Assembly: GCF_003324525.1 (NCBI RefSeq)
Contig: NZ_QGDC01000004.1
Location: forward strand, 186,001 to 250,000
DNA length: 64,000 nt
Direction: 5' to 3'
Source: Mucilaginibacter hurinus
GTDB taxonomy: Bacteria > Bacteroidota > Bacteroidia > Sphingobacteriales > Sphingobacteriaceae
Under the pieces are notes generated by a model. That model did no database searches. It worked only from the letters and a program-made list of their open reading frames with translations, and was not told the origin of the DNA. A program made the translations under genes and the position numbers. Positions 52,836 to 61,404 of this stretch are shown in pieces. The first letter of the stretch is position 1, and each line of letters opens with the position of its first letter.

Positions 52836-55800
52836 ATGGATAAACTTTACACGTTATTTTTACGGCGAAATACAACAAAATATGCCGTTATTATTGTTTG
52901 CCTGCTGCACTTGCTCGTTACCGGTTTTGAGGCCAGGGCCCAATATTTCGGCCAAAATAAAGTGCGCTATAAAAAGTTGAATTTTAAAGTTTACAAAACA
53001 CCGCACTTTGACGTGTACTACTACATGAAAAACGACAGCCTGGTTAAGCGGCTGGCGCAAGAAAATGAAGTATGGTATACATTGCATCAAAAAATTTTCA
53101 GGGATACGTTTGAAAAAAGGAACCCGGTAATTTTTTATAACAATCATCCTGATTTTCAGCAATCAACGGTTATTGAAGGTGAAATTGGCGTAGGCACGGG
53201 TGGTATTACCGAAGGTTTTAAAAACAGGATTATTATGCCTGTGATGGAAACTCATCACACCACCCGGCATGTTTTAGGGCATGAACTGGTGCACGCCTTT
53301 CAGTATCACATGTTGTTAGGAAAAGATTCATCCAGTTTTGAAAACCTGGCCAATATACCGCTATGGATGGTTGAAGGCATGGCCGAATATCTCTCCATCG
53401 GAAAAAAAGACGCTTACACGGCAATGTGGATGCGGGATGCCTATCTTAATAAGGACATTCCTACGGTTAAAGCGCTTACCAGTACTAATAAATATTTTCC
53501 ATACCGATACGGCGAAGCTTTTTGGTCGTTTATCGGTTCAACGTATGGTGATACGGTGATTGTACCGTTTTTTAAAAACACTGCACGCTTTGGCCTTCAA
53601 TACGGCATCAGGCGTACTTTTGGATTTGATGATAAAACCCTGTCAACGTTGTGGAAAAACTCTATTGAGGCCACATACAAGCCGTTGCTGAAAGATACTG
53701 TGCAAAATGTAGTGGGTTTAAAAGTGATTGATAACAAAAACGGCAGCGATATGAATGTTGCCCCTGCCATCAGCCCGGATGGCAATTACCTTACATTCTT
53801 ATCATCAAAAAGCCTGTTTTCAATAGATCTGTACCTGGCAGATGCGCGCTCGGGTCGAATTATAAAAAAGCTTACCAGCAAGGTTTCGGCCACGCATATT
53901 GATGAGTTTAACTTCCTGGAATCAGCCGGAGCCTGGTCGCCGGACAGCAAGCAATTCGCGTTTAGCGTATTTAGCCACGGCAGAAATAAAGTAGTGGTGG
54001 TTGATGTGCCAAGCGGCAAGGTGAGGCACACTATTGCCATGGGTAAGGCCGAGCAGATCAGTAATCTTTCCTGGTCGCCCAATGGTAAAACCATTGTTTT
54101 TCAAGGATTGGCCGAGGGGCAGGGCGACCTGTACTCGTATAACTTTAACACCAAACAAATAAAACAACTCACCAACGATTGGTTTTCCGACTACCAGCCC
54201 AGCTATTCAAAGGATGGCAGGAAAATCATATTTACCAGCGACCGTACCACTTATGACAAAGGATTGGCACAAGATGTAAGCTTTAACCTGGCCGAACTTG
54301 ATGTTGCTACGGGAGCTATTACTGATATAAAGGTATTCAACGGCGCAAACAACTTAAATCCGCAATACAGCGGCGACGGCAAGAAAATTTTCTTCCTGTC
54401 AAACCGCGACGGTTTCCGCAATTTATACAGTTACGAACTAGCAACCGGTAAAACCGATAGGTTGACCGATTACTTTACAGGAATAAGCGGCATAACCGAG
54501 TTTTCACCGGCGCTTAGTGTTTCAAACAATGATGATATTGTATACTCCTACTACCGCGCGCAAAAATACACCCTGTACAATGCCAAAGCCACCGATTTTA
54601 AATCCGTAACGATAGATCCCGGTCAAACAGATTTTACGGCGGGTATGCTGCCACCTCCCCGCGCAGTTGGTGTAGACCTCATCAACGCTAACCTTAATAA
54701 TTTTCTGGCCTTTCCGCGCTTGCCGGTCGACTCGATAACTCCCGCGCAATACCGCGCTATGTTTAAAATGGACGCGGTGAAAAGCAGCGGAATAGGTATA
54801 GGTATAAATAGTTACTACGGCGCAGGATTATCAAGCGGTATACAAGGGATGTTCAGCGATATACTGGGCCAGCAAAAAATTTATGCGGGTGCTGCAGTTA
54901 ACGGGCAGATATATGACTTTGGCGCATCAATCACTTACATCAATCAAAAAAGCCGGTGGGACAAGGGCATTGGTTTGTCACACATTCCTTACCAATTTGG
55001 TTTTTTTAACCAAACCGCTACGCCAACCACATATAAGAACAAGCCGGGATATATCATCCGGAATGACAGTTATTTTGTGCGAAACTTCGAGGATGCTGTA
55101 AATATTTTTACATCATATCCCATCTCGCGAATTAACCGTGTGCAATTTGGACTGGGCGCCTCATACAACTCATACCGCACCGACAGATACAGGGATAGTC
55201 TAGTTAGCCTGCCATCTGTTGATAGTACCTATTACTTAGGCAGTGAAAGAAAAAAAGTAAACAACAGTGAGGCAGAGCGGGCACTGGGCTTCAGACTCAA
55301 CTCTTATAGCCTGGTGCGCACCAGTGTAGCTTTTATAGGAGATAACTCATTTTTCGGCGTAACATCACCGCTGAACGGGTATAGGTATCGCATTGAGGCT
55401 GAATATATTTTCGGCACATTCAAGTTCTTCTCACCTACCATAGATTTAAGAAAATATGTGCGCGTAGCACCTGTTACCTTTGCAGGACGCTTATATGGTA
55501 CAGGCCGCTTTGGTAATGCAAATGGGTTGTATCCTTTATATGTAGGTTATCCGTTTTTAATTAGAGGTTATGAGGGGCTAAGCTTTTACAACAACAGGGC
55601 AGCCAATTCAAATGCCTTCGGCATTAACCAGTTATCAGGGAGCCGCATAGCTGTCGCTAATTTAGAAATTAGGTTACCCTTTACCGGGCCCGAAAAACTT
55701 GCGCAGATAAAGTCGGGGTTTTTATTTACCGACTTAAACCTGTTTTTTGATGCGGGCCTGGCCTGGAATGCCGGAGACAAAATTTATTTACAGAAAGAAC

Positions 55801-56036
55801 CGCCGGTTATTGGCCAAACCCAACAACTGGATAGCAACGGGCAACCGGTTATAGATGCCGGGGGCAACCCGGTGCTTACCCCGGTTTATGGCCGCACCCC
55901 GGCGTTCAGCGCCGGTATATCAATGCGCGTAAACGTTTTTGGCGCTTTTGTGCTCGAACCTTACCTTGCGATACCTTTTAACAGAACCAATATAAAGAAA
56001 CCGGTATTTGGCGTGGCATTTGCACCAGGATGGTAA
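52836..56036 (+). CDS. Outer-membrane fusion: gluzincin-like protease, WD40-like propeller, Omp85-type barrel
   Basis: 1066-residue exported protein (signal peptide to about 36, A-R-A-Q). Residues about 50-250 carry H-E-L-V-H (149-153) with a putative third zinc ligand Glu180 in W-M-V-E-G-M-A-E-Y, the arrangement of gluzincin metallopeptidases. Residues about 250-570 hold six PD40/TolB-like blades (I-S-P-D-G-N-Y-L-T-F, W-S-P-D-S-K-Q-F-A-F, W-S-P-N-G-K-T-I-V-F, Y-S-K-D-G-R-K-I-I-F, Y-S-G-D-G-K-K-I-F-F and one weaker). From about 640 to the end, aromatic strands, P-F-L-I-R-G-Y-E-G and a terminal F-A-P-G-W fit a BamA/Omp85-like barrel. Function unknown. Confidence 0.8.
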   Translation: MDKLYTLFLRRNTTKYAVIIVCLLHLLVTGFEARAQYFGQNKVRYKKLNFKVYKTPHFDVYYYMKNDSLVKRLAQENEVWYTLHQKIFRDTFEKRNPVIFYNNHPDFQQSTVIEGEIGVGTGGITEGFKNRIIMPVMETHHTTRHVLGHELVHAFQYHMLLGKDSSSFENLANIPLWMVEGMAEYLSIGKKDAYTAMWMRDAYLNKDIPTVKALTSTNKYFPYRYGEAFWSFIGSTYGDTVIVPFFKNTARFGLQYGIRRTFGFDDKTLSTLWKNSIEATYKPLLKDTVQNVVGLKVIDNKNGSDMNVAPAISPDGNYLTFLSSKSLFSIDLYLADARSGRIIKKLTSKVSATHIDEFNFLESAGAWSPDSKQFAFSVFSHGRNKVVVVDVPSGKVRHTIAMGKAEQISNLSWSPNGKTIVFQGLAEGQGDLYSYNFNTKQIKQLTNDWFSDYQPSYSKDGRKIIFTSDRTTYDKGLAQDVSFNLAELDVATGAITDIKVFNGANNLNPQYSGDGKKIFFLSNRDGFRNLYSYELATGKTDRLTDYFTGISGITEFSPALSVSNNDDIVYSYYRAQKYTLYNAKATDFKSVTIDPGQTDFTAGMLPPPRAVGVDLINANLNNFLAFPRLPVDSITPAQYRAMFKMDAVKSSGIGIGINSYYGAGLSSGIQGMFSDILGQQKIYAGAAVNGQIYDFGASITYINQKSRWDKGIGLSHIPYQFGFFNQTATPTTYKNKPGYIIRNDSYFVRNFEDAVNIFTSYPISRINRVQFGLGASYNSYRTDRYRDSLVSLPSVDSTYYLGSERKKVNNSEAERALGFRLNSYSLVRTSVAFIGDNSFFGVTSPLNGYRYRIEAEYIFGTFKFFSPTIDLRKYVRVAPVTFAGRLYGTGRFGNANGLYPLYVGYPFLIRGYEGLSFYNNRAANSNAFGINQLSGSRIAVANLEIRLPFTGPEKLAQIKSGFLFTDLNLFFDAGLAWNAGDKIYLQKEPPVIGQTQQLDSNGQPVIDAGGNPVLTPVYGRTPAFSAGISMRVNVFGAFVLEPYLAIPFNRTNIKKPVFGVAFAPGW

Positions 56037-56097
56037 ACGTGTATGGACCAATAAACAAAAGTGTTAGAGATAGCTGATTACCTTAAAATTTAAATAA

Positions 56098-56643
56098 ATG
56101 TTAAAGCATAAAATAGTACTGGCATCTGTTTTATTGGCCTGCAGCCTTGGCTCGATGGCACAAAATAATATTCAGTCGAAAAACATCAACGGAAGTATAT
56201 TTTTGCCATCTCGGAACATAACGGATAATCTTGCTGCCGCGCCTGATTTTTCTGCATTCTACAATTTGCTTAAGGCATCCGGAACCATTAACACGCCTGC
56301 CCCACCGGTCACTTTCCTGGTTCCTGGCAATAAAGCGTTTGCCAAACTGGCGCCGGGTGAGTTAGACACTCTGGTTAAACCGGAAAACACAACAGCATTG
56401 GTTGCTATGATCAATAAACATATTTTGCCCGGCAAATTAACGGCGGCGTCAATAGCACAGCTGATTAAGCAAAACAACGGCTCAACCGTACTTACTACTG
56501 CCGCAGGCACAACCATAACCGCTAAAATAGATGCTAACCGCAATATCATCCTCACTGATGCTGATGGAGGTACGAGTGTCATAAGCCGCTTTGACATTGC
56601 TGTGCAAAACGGTTTAATGCACGTTGTTACTGAAGTTTTGTAA
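56098..56643 (+). CDS. Secreted fasciclin-domain protein
   Basis: 181-residue exported protein with signal peptide (G-S-M-A-Q, about residue 22) and one FAS1 domain covering about 40-181. The H1 and H2 motifs are visible: V-T-F-L-V-P-G-N-K-A-F-A-K-L (about 72-85) and, towards the end, N-G-L-M-H-V-V-T-E-V-L. FAS1 domains mediate adhesion or protein-protein contact at the surface. The gene follows the large fusion gene by 61 bases and may be co-transcribed. A 650-base gene-free region comes next. Confidence 0.9.
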   Translation: MLKHKIVLASVLLACSLGSMAQNNIQSKNINGSIFLPSRNITDNLAAAPDFSAFYNLLKASGTINTPAPPVTFLVPGNKAFAKLAPGELDTLVKPENTTALVAMINKHILPGKLTAASIAQLIKQNNGSTVLTTAAGTTITAKIDANRNIILTDADGGTSVISRFDIAVQNGLMHVVTEVL

Positions 56644-57296
56644 GGCCGGTTTTTACTTTTAATTATTAAGCATATTTGCCAGTATGCAAAACCCGGGGCA
56701 TTTGATCAAAAGTTAGGTAACAAGGTCAGGCGCACTTTACCGTCCATAAGTTGGTACTGATTTAAGTATACGCAGCAGAGTTAATAGCAGTTACATATCC
56801 GTTCTTCGTTAGGCGTGGGATTGTGTAATATGAATGTTTGTGGATGTTACTTTTCTTTGTCATAGACACAAAGAAAAGTAACCAAAAGAAAAGTCCTAGT
56901 CAGAGCGAAATGCTTCCTGCGCGCTCGGCCATACACCCGGCCCGCCCCGCTCTGACTTGCCCTCCGCTTTTCTGGATAAAGTGGTAAAGTCTTAAGCAAC
57001 AAAATCAAAAATCAAGAAATGAGCCTGACGAACAGGAATTGACATTAAAAACTGGCATCGGCTGGCACGGCCAGTGCTTTAGCATTAACTTTAACAGGGT
57101 CAGCAGCCGGGAGTTTTCTTGTTGGTACTTTTTCTTTTGCGGAAAAAGAAAAAGTACATCCACTGACTTTAATAACGCACTTTACCCATACTAACAGGGT
57201 ACTGATGTAAGTGCCGGCAAAAACGCTAAAACTAAATCACCAAAGCCTGTACATGTTTTTTACAACCGAACGTTAAGTTGTTACGTAATTTAGTAT
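56644..57296. other. Gene-free 653-base region with nested inverted repeats
   Basis: No plausible gene on either strand. Inside it are three separate inverted repeats at 56846-56882, 56898-56957 and 57125-57157, flanked by a pair of imperfect direct repeats at 56731-56766 and 57176-57211. The left part before 56730 and the stretch 56960-57120 show nothing further that I recognise. Confidence 0.7.
56731..57211. repeat. Composite repeat element bounded by direct repeats
   Basis: Both ends contain CGCACTTTAC followed, exactly 22 bases from its start, by GGTACTGATnTAAG (56731-56766 and 57176-57211). Between them lie a 15-bp-arm perfect hairpin (56846-56860/56868-56882), a 10-bp-arm pair AGTCAGAGCG/CGCTCTGACT (56898-56907/56948-56957) and a 14-bp-arm hairpin (57125-57138/57144-57157). 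This is the look of a small non-coding mobile element. It could also be a structured RNA. No transposase is present. Confidence 0.55.
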
Positions 57297-57785
57297 ATGA
57301 GGAAATTGATAACAGCCATACTATTTATAAGCGCTGTCACCGCTGTGGGATATGTAACCACCAATGGCCAGCATAATAAAAAAGCGACTAAGAGCATTAG
57401 CCAGACGGAGAAAGCCGAGTGGAAGAAAAAGCTTACACCCGAGCAATACCACATTATGGTTGAACAGGGTACAGAGCCCCCCTTTAAAAACGCTTATTTC
57501 GACAACCACGAAACAGGCGTTTATGTAAGCGCCGCTACCGGGGAAGTACTTTTTTCATCGGCTGATAAATATGACAGCGGAACCGGCTGGCCAAGCTTTG
57601 TTAAACCGGTAGACTATAGCAAAATTGCGATAGTAAAGGATTACAGTTTTGGAACCGTACGCGAAGAGGTAGTTGAAAAAAGCACCGGACTGCATTTGGG
57701 TCACGTATTTGACGACGGTCCCGCGGAACGTGGCGGAAAACGATATTGTATGAATTCGGGCGCTTTGAAATTCATTAAAAAATAA
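57297..57785 (+). CDS. msrB: Peptide-methionine (R)-S-oxide reductase, exported, one-Cys type
   Basis: 162-residue MsrB that reduces methionine-R-sulfoxide in proteins. The catalytic Cys is Cys151 in R-Y-C-M-N-S-G-A-L, with D-S-G-T-G-W-P-S-F and G-L-H-L-G-H-V-F-D-D as the rest of the active site. It is the only Cys: the resolving Cys of D-S-G-C-G-W is Thr and the zinc Cys pairs are missing. Residues 1-24 form a hydrophobic N-terminal signal or anchor, so it probably repairs periplasmic proteins. It is a single gene with its own terminator. Confidence 0.93.
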   Translation: MRKLITAILFISAVTAVGYVTTNGQHNKKATKSISQTEKAEWKKKLTPEQYHIMVEQGTEPPFKNAYFDNHETGVYVSAATGEVLFSSADKYDSGTGWPSFVKPVDYSKIAIVKDYSFGTVREEVVEKSTGLHLGHVFDDGPAERGGKRYCMNSGALKFIKK

Positions 57786-57807
57786 CATTTGCTGTATAAA
57801 CAGTGAA

Positions 57808-57836
57808 GCCTCACTATTGATGAGGTGAGGCTTTTT
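57808..57836 (+). terminator. msrB terminator
   Basis: GCCTCAC/GTGAGGC arms (57808-57814, 57825-57831) followed by five T. Confidence 0.85.
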
Positions 57837-57930
57837 CATAAGCAGATATAAGTAAATATTTAAATCCCGTAGTCTACACGGGCGCTCGGCGCAAGTTTTA
57901 CAAAGCGTTACAGCAAATCCAGCGGCTGGT

Positions 57931-58287
57931 TTAAAAAGTGACCGACCTGCGTGCCGACCCTATCGACGGGCGCAGCATTGGCCTAACCCGCATATTGTTT
58001 TCCATATTTAAAGCGCCGGTTAAATCAATCCACTCCTTGTTTACAGCCCGTATCAGCTTCTCCTTTTGCGGACGTGTAAAAGTGCTTACATATTTGAAAC
58101 GCTCCATTGCCATATCCTCTGAATTTATCTCTTCAAAATATACAAGGCGGTTCAACTGCTGTGCGCTGTCAAAAAACAGTGTTGGCATCTGTTTATAAAA
58201 GTCTAAAGTCTTTAGTAAATCAGAGGTTAAACCCACGTGCAAATTGTTACGGTTACGGTCGGTAATGATATAAATAAAGCGTTTCAT
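57931..58287 (-). CDS. GIY-YIG domain protein, degenerate active site
   Basis: 118-residue protein with a single GIY-YIG-type fold: F-I-Y-I-I-T-D-R at the N-terminus, L-H-V-G-L-T-S-D-L, E-D-M-A-M-E-R-F-K and N-K-E-W-I-D-L. The first Tyr, Glu and Asn positions are kept. The second Tyr of Y-[IV]-G is His, and the Arg that follows D-L is Lys/Thr, so nuclease activity is doubtful. ATG 58287 gives the natural domain start; the frame runs on to 58335. It is divergent from the S24 repressor gene, sharing an 83-base spacer. Confidence 0.85.
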   Translation of the reverse strand: MKRFIYIITDRNRNNLHVGLTSDLLKTLDFYKQMPTLFFDSAQQLNRLVYFEEINSEDMAMERFKYVSTFTRPQKEKLIRAVNKEWIDLTGALNMENNMRVRPMLRPSIGSARRSVTF

Positions 58288-58323
58288 GATAAAAAAATTT
58301 GCTGTTTGAAAAATAATTACTAA

Positions 58324-58339
58324 TTTTATGAGCATAAAA
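58324..58339. promoter_or_regulatory. Candidate operator between divergent genes
   Basis: TTTTATG/CATAAAA with a 2-base centre, a perfect 16-bp palindrome, in the spacer shared by the GIY-YIG and S24 repressor genes. TACTAA occurs on both flanks (58319-58324 and 58341-58346). It is a likely binding site for the adjacent helix-turn-helix protein, by inference. Confidence 0.45.
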
Positions 58340-58370
58340 ATACTAACAATTTTAGCAAATCCAAATTTTT

Positions 58371-59144
58371 ATGTCAATTATTTCATCAAATATTAAATAC
58401 CTAAGGAAAAAGAAGGGTTTAACGCAGCAACAGTTTGCAGATCAGGTTGGTATAAAAAGGTCGTTGGTGGGTGCTTACGAAGAGCAGCGGGCCGAGCCTA
58501 AATATGAATTGCTAAAAACTTTGGCAACCTTTTTTGATGTTAGCATTGATGATTTCATCAACGAAACTATAAACGATAAGTGGGTGCCTAAACCAAAAGG
58601 TAATCCGGCTAATTTACGGGTATTAAGCATATCAGTAGACAAGGAAGATAACGAAAACATTGAAATGGTGCCACTTAAGGCCAGCGCCGGTTATTTAAAT
58701 GGTTATGCAGACCCTGAATATGTAGCCCAATTGCCTAAATTTTATTTGCCAATGTTTAAACAGGGTACGTACCGGGCATTTGAAATAAAAGGTGATTCAA
58801 TGCTGCCCCTTGCTTCGGGCACTATTATAATAGGCGAATATGTTGAAAACTGGGCTGATGTAAAACCGGGCGAAACGTATGTGGTGATATCTAAAAGTGA
58901 CGGTGTCGTTTACAAACGTATAGGCAACAAATTTAAAGAGAACAAAAAATTAAAGCTGATATCGGATAACCCTGTATATGAGCCATATGAAATAAACGGC
59001 GAAGATGTGCTGGAGATTTGGAAGGGTAAAGGTTATATATCAACCCAGATGCCGGTACCTGCACCCGAGCCTACTATGGAAAGCCTTACCAGCATGATGG
59101 CGCAAATGCAGCGTTCAATATCAAAACTGCAAAGCAACAATTAA
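58371..59144 (+). CDS. XRE-family repressor with S24/LexA-like autocleavage domain
   Basis: 257-residue regulator. An N-terminal XRE helix-turn-helix (L-R-K-K-K-G-L-T-Q-Q-Q-F-A-D-Q-V-G, 11-27) is joined to a C-terminal S24 peptidase domain. A putative scissile Ala106-Gly107 lies in K-A-S-A-G-Y, the nucleophile is Ser143 in K-G-D-S-M-L-P and the base Lys182 in V-V-Y-K-R-I. The full Ser-Lys dyad means it could self-cleave like LexA or phage cI when DNA is damaged. The tail has Met/Gln-rich coiled-coil residues. It is divergent from the GIY-YIG gene. Confidence 0.92.
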   Translation: MSIISSNIKYLRKKKGLTQQQFADQVGIKRSLVGAYEEQRAEPKYELLKTLATFFDVSIDDFINETINDKWVPKPKGNPANLRVLSISVDKEDNENIEMVPLKASAGYLNGYADPEYVAQLPKFYLPMFKQGTYRAFEIKGDSMLPLASGTIIIGEYVENWADVKPGETYVVISKSDGVVYKRIGNKFKENKKLKLISDNPVYEPYEINGEDVLEIWKGKGYISTQMPVPAPEPTMESLTSMMAQMQRSISKLQSNN

Positions 59145-59206
59145 TTACACTTGCCGTTAAACTTTTAAGCGTTACATTTATCCAACTATCTCAAAAAACA
59201 TAAAGG

Positions 59207-59590
59207 ATGAAAAAAATTTTGTTAATATGCTGCTTGTTTTTAGGCATAGCAGCTGTAAGCCACGCGCAGGGAAATGCACGCAGGTTTAACCCCGAAGACA
59301 GGGCAAAACGTTTGCAAACACAGTTTAAACTAAGCGACGAGCAAACCGCCAAAATAGCTGGCATTTATAAAGAGCAAGGCGCTAAACTTGACAGCTTACG
59401 CAATACCGGCGGTGGCCGCGATCAATATCGCCCGCTTATGGATGCTACCAACACAAAAGTGAAAGCGGTATTAACTCCGGAACAGGCTGCCGCATTTGAA
59501 AAATGGCAGACTGAAAGGAGAGGCAGGATGAGAAGAGGCGGCGACGGTGGCGCAACTACTGCACCACCCCCACCTGCACCTCAGCAATAA
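59207..59590 (+). CDS. Small secreted Spy/LTXXQ-like protein
   Basis: 127-residue exported protein with signal peptide ending S-H-A-Q (residue 21). The mature part is helical and basic: F-K-L-S-D-E-Q-T-A-K-I-A-G-I-Y and V-L-T-P-E-Q-A-A-A-F-E-K-W, the second being an L-T-x-x-Q motif of the Spy/CpxP group of periplasmic chaperone-like proteins. A low-complexity Gly/Pro tail ends it. It follows the S24 repressor by 62 bases in the same direction and ends in a clear terminator. Confidence 0.85.
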   Translation: MKKILLICCLFLGIAAVSHAQGNARRFNPEDRAKRLQTQFKLSDEQTAKIAGIYKEQGAKLDSLRNTGGGRDQYRPLMDATNTKVKAVLTPEQAAAFEKWQTERRGRMRRGGDGGATTAPPPPAPQQ

Positions 59591-59594
59591 TTTT

Positions 59595-59619
59595 AAAGCG
59601 GCTATCGGCCGCTTTTTTT
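59595..59619 (+). terminator. Terminator after the Spy-like gene
   Basis: AAAGCGGC/GCCGCTTT arms (59595-59602, 59608-59615) with a 5-base loop and a run of T. Confidence 0.85.
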
Positions 59620-59646
59620 ATTTTAGCAAAAATTTAAAACTGAGTT

Positions 59647-60777
59647 TTGAAATCAACCCACGCTTTTATTGACGCCAGGCTTGCCGAAAGGGAGGTTACC
59701 GGAACATACCGCAGGCTAAAGCCGGAAAGCGGACTTGTTGATTTTTGCTCCAACGACTACCTGGGTTTTGCGCGTTCAAAAACGCTTAAACAGAAAATTG
59801 CAGCAGAAATTGCTAACTACCCGGATAGCATGAACGGCTCGGCCGGATCACGGCTTTTATCGGGAAATTTACAATACACGGAGGATTTAGAAAGCCAGAT
59901 AGCCCGTTTACACTTAAGCGAAGCAGGGTTACTTTTTAACTCCGGTTATGACGCCAATGTAGGCTTATTTTCTTCGATACCCCAGCGCGGCGATACTATT
60001 ATACTTGACGAATTAATACACGCGTCGATAATAGATGGCGCGCGTTTAAGTTACGCAACCCGTTACAGCTTCGCCCATAACAACCTGGCTAGCCTGGAGT
60101 CAAAACTTAAAGCAGCGAAAGGGAACATCTATATAGGTATTGAAAGTGTTTACTCCATGGATGGCGATACCCCGCCGCTACATGACATTGTAGCAATTGC
60201 GGAAAAGTATGGTGCTGCCCTTATTATAGATGAGGCGCATGCAGTGGGGCTTTACCAATATGGCATGGTGCAGCAATTGGGCTTACAAAATAACGTATTT
60301 GCGCGCGTTGTTACCTTTGGCAAAGCCCTAGGTTGTCACGGCGCTATTGTGCTCGGTAGCGCATCGCTCAGGGATTACCTGATTAATTTTGCACGTTCTT
60401 TTATATACACCACCGCGGCATCTTTTCATCAGCTAGCAGCTATAAAAATGGCTTATGAGGTATTAGCGGGTGCCGATACCGATATTCAGCAACTTAAACA
60501 TAATATTGACTTATTTAAAAATGGGATACAAACAGGCACTGCCTGCCCCCTGTTACCCAGTGATAGCGCGATACAGTGCATTGTGCTAAAGAGCAACCAA
60601 ATTGCCGCAGATGCGGCCCGTATAACACAGCAGGCAGGGTTTGATGTACGCCCGATATTTAGTCCCACTGTACCGAAGGGTACCGAGCGCATCAGGATTT
60701 GCCTGCATGCTTACAACACCACCGAAGAGATAAATTTATTAACTGAAACCCTTAACCACTTAACTCATGGCAGGTAA
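59647..60777 (+). CDS. bioF: 8-amino-7-oxononanoate synthase (KAPA synthase)
   Basis: 376-residue PLP enzyme of biotin synthesis joining pimeloyl-thioester and alanine. The PLP Lys is in T-F-G-K-A-L-G-C-H-G, the Schiff-base partner block is D-E-A-H-A-V-G-L-Y, and F-C-S-N-D-Y-L-G is at the N-terminus. No ATG is available near the start, so TTG 59647 is assumed. It overlaps bioD by 11 bases, so the two are a coupled pair. The bioA, bioB, bioC and bioH genes are not in this window. The very similar 2-amino-3-ketobutyrate ligases are less likely because of the bioD neighbour. Confidence 0.9.
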   Translation: MKSTHAFIDARLAEREVTGTYRRLKPESGLVDFCSNDYLGFARSKTLKQKIAAEIANYPDSMNGSAGSRLLSGNLQYTEDLESQIARLHLSEAGLLFNSGYDANVGLFSSIPQRGDTIILDELIHASIIDGARLSYATRYSFAHNNLASLESKLKAAKGNIYIGIESVYSMDGDTPPLHDIVAIAEKYGAALIIDEAHAVGLYQYGMVQQLGLQNNVFARVVTFGKALGCHGAIVLGSASLRDYLINFARSFIYTTAASFHQLAAIKMAYEVLAGADTDIQQLKHNIDLFKNGIQTGTACPLLPSDSAIQCIVLKSNQIAADAARITQQAGFDVRPIFSPTVPKGTERIRICLHAYNTTEEINLLTETLNHLTHGR

Positions 60778-61384
60778 GCAACCTTTATTTATTACCGGTA
60801 TTGGCACAGATGTTGGCAAAACGGTTATATCGGCTATATTGGTTGAGAAACTGAAGGCGGATTATTGGAAACCTGTACAGGCCGGCGACCTGAGCAATAG
60901 TGATACAATGAAGGTGCAGGCTTTGGTGAGCAACAACGTTTCAGTATTTCACCCTGAAAGCTACCGGCTTACCAGGCCGTATTCGCCTCACAAGGCGGCT
61001 GACCTGGATGACATAACAATTGATCTGGAAAACATCCGCCTGCCGCAAACCGAAAATCAATTATTAATTGAAGGCGCCGGGGGGCTAATGGTTCCCTTAA
61101 ACGATTATTCGCTGGTTATCGATTTAATTAAGCGCCTTGGCGCTGTAGTTATACTGGTGTCTAAAAATTACCTGGGCAGCATTAACCATACCCTGTTATC
61201 CGCAGCAGCTTTAAGGCAATATGGCATACCCGTTGCAGGCATTATTTTTAACGGAGCGATGGATATTTACTCGGAGAGCTACATTTTACAGTATACCGGC
61301 CTAACACTTTTAGGGCGGGTACCTGAATATAATGTATTATCAAAGCAAACCGTTATTGAAGCGGGAAACCTGATTAAACTATAA
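60767..61384 (+). CDS. bioD: Dethiobiotin synthetase
   Basis: 205-residue ATP-dependent ligase that closes the ureido ring, turning 7,8-diaminononanoate and CO2 into dethiobiotin. The N-terminal P-loop G-I-G-T-D-V-G-K-T-V and E-G-A-G-G-L-M-V-P-L (about 103-112) are diagnostic. It starts inside the end of bioF (11-base overlap), as in many coupled biotin operons. Confidence 0.94.
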   Translation: MAGKQPLFITGIGTDVGKTVISAILVEKLKADYWKPVQAGDLSNSDTMKVQALVSNNVSVFHPESYRLTRPYSPHKAADLDDITIDLENIRLPQTENQLLIEGAGGLMVPLNDYSLVIDLIKRLGAVVILVSKNYLGSINHTLLSAAALRQYGIPVAGIIFNGAMDIYSESYILQYTGLTLLGRVPEYNVLSKQTVIEAGNLIKL

Positions 61385-61404
61385 CACCCTCGTATTTGTC
61401 ACAA

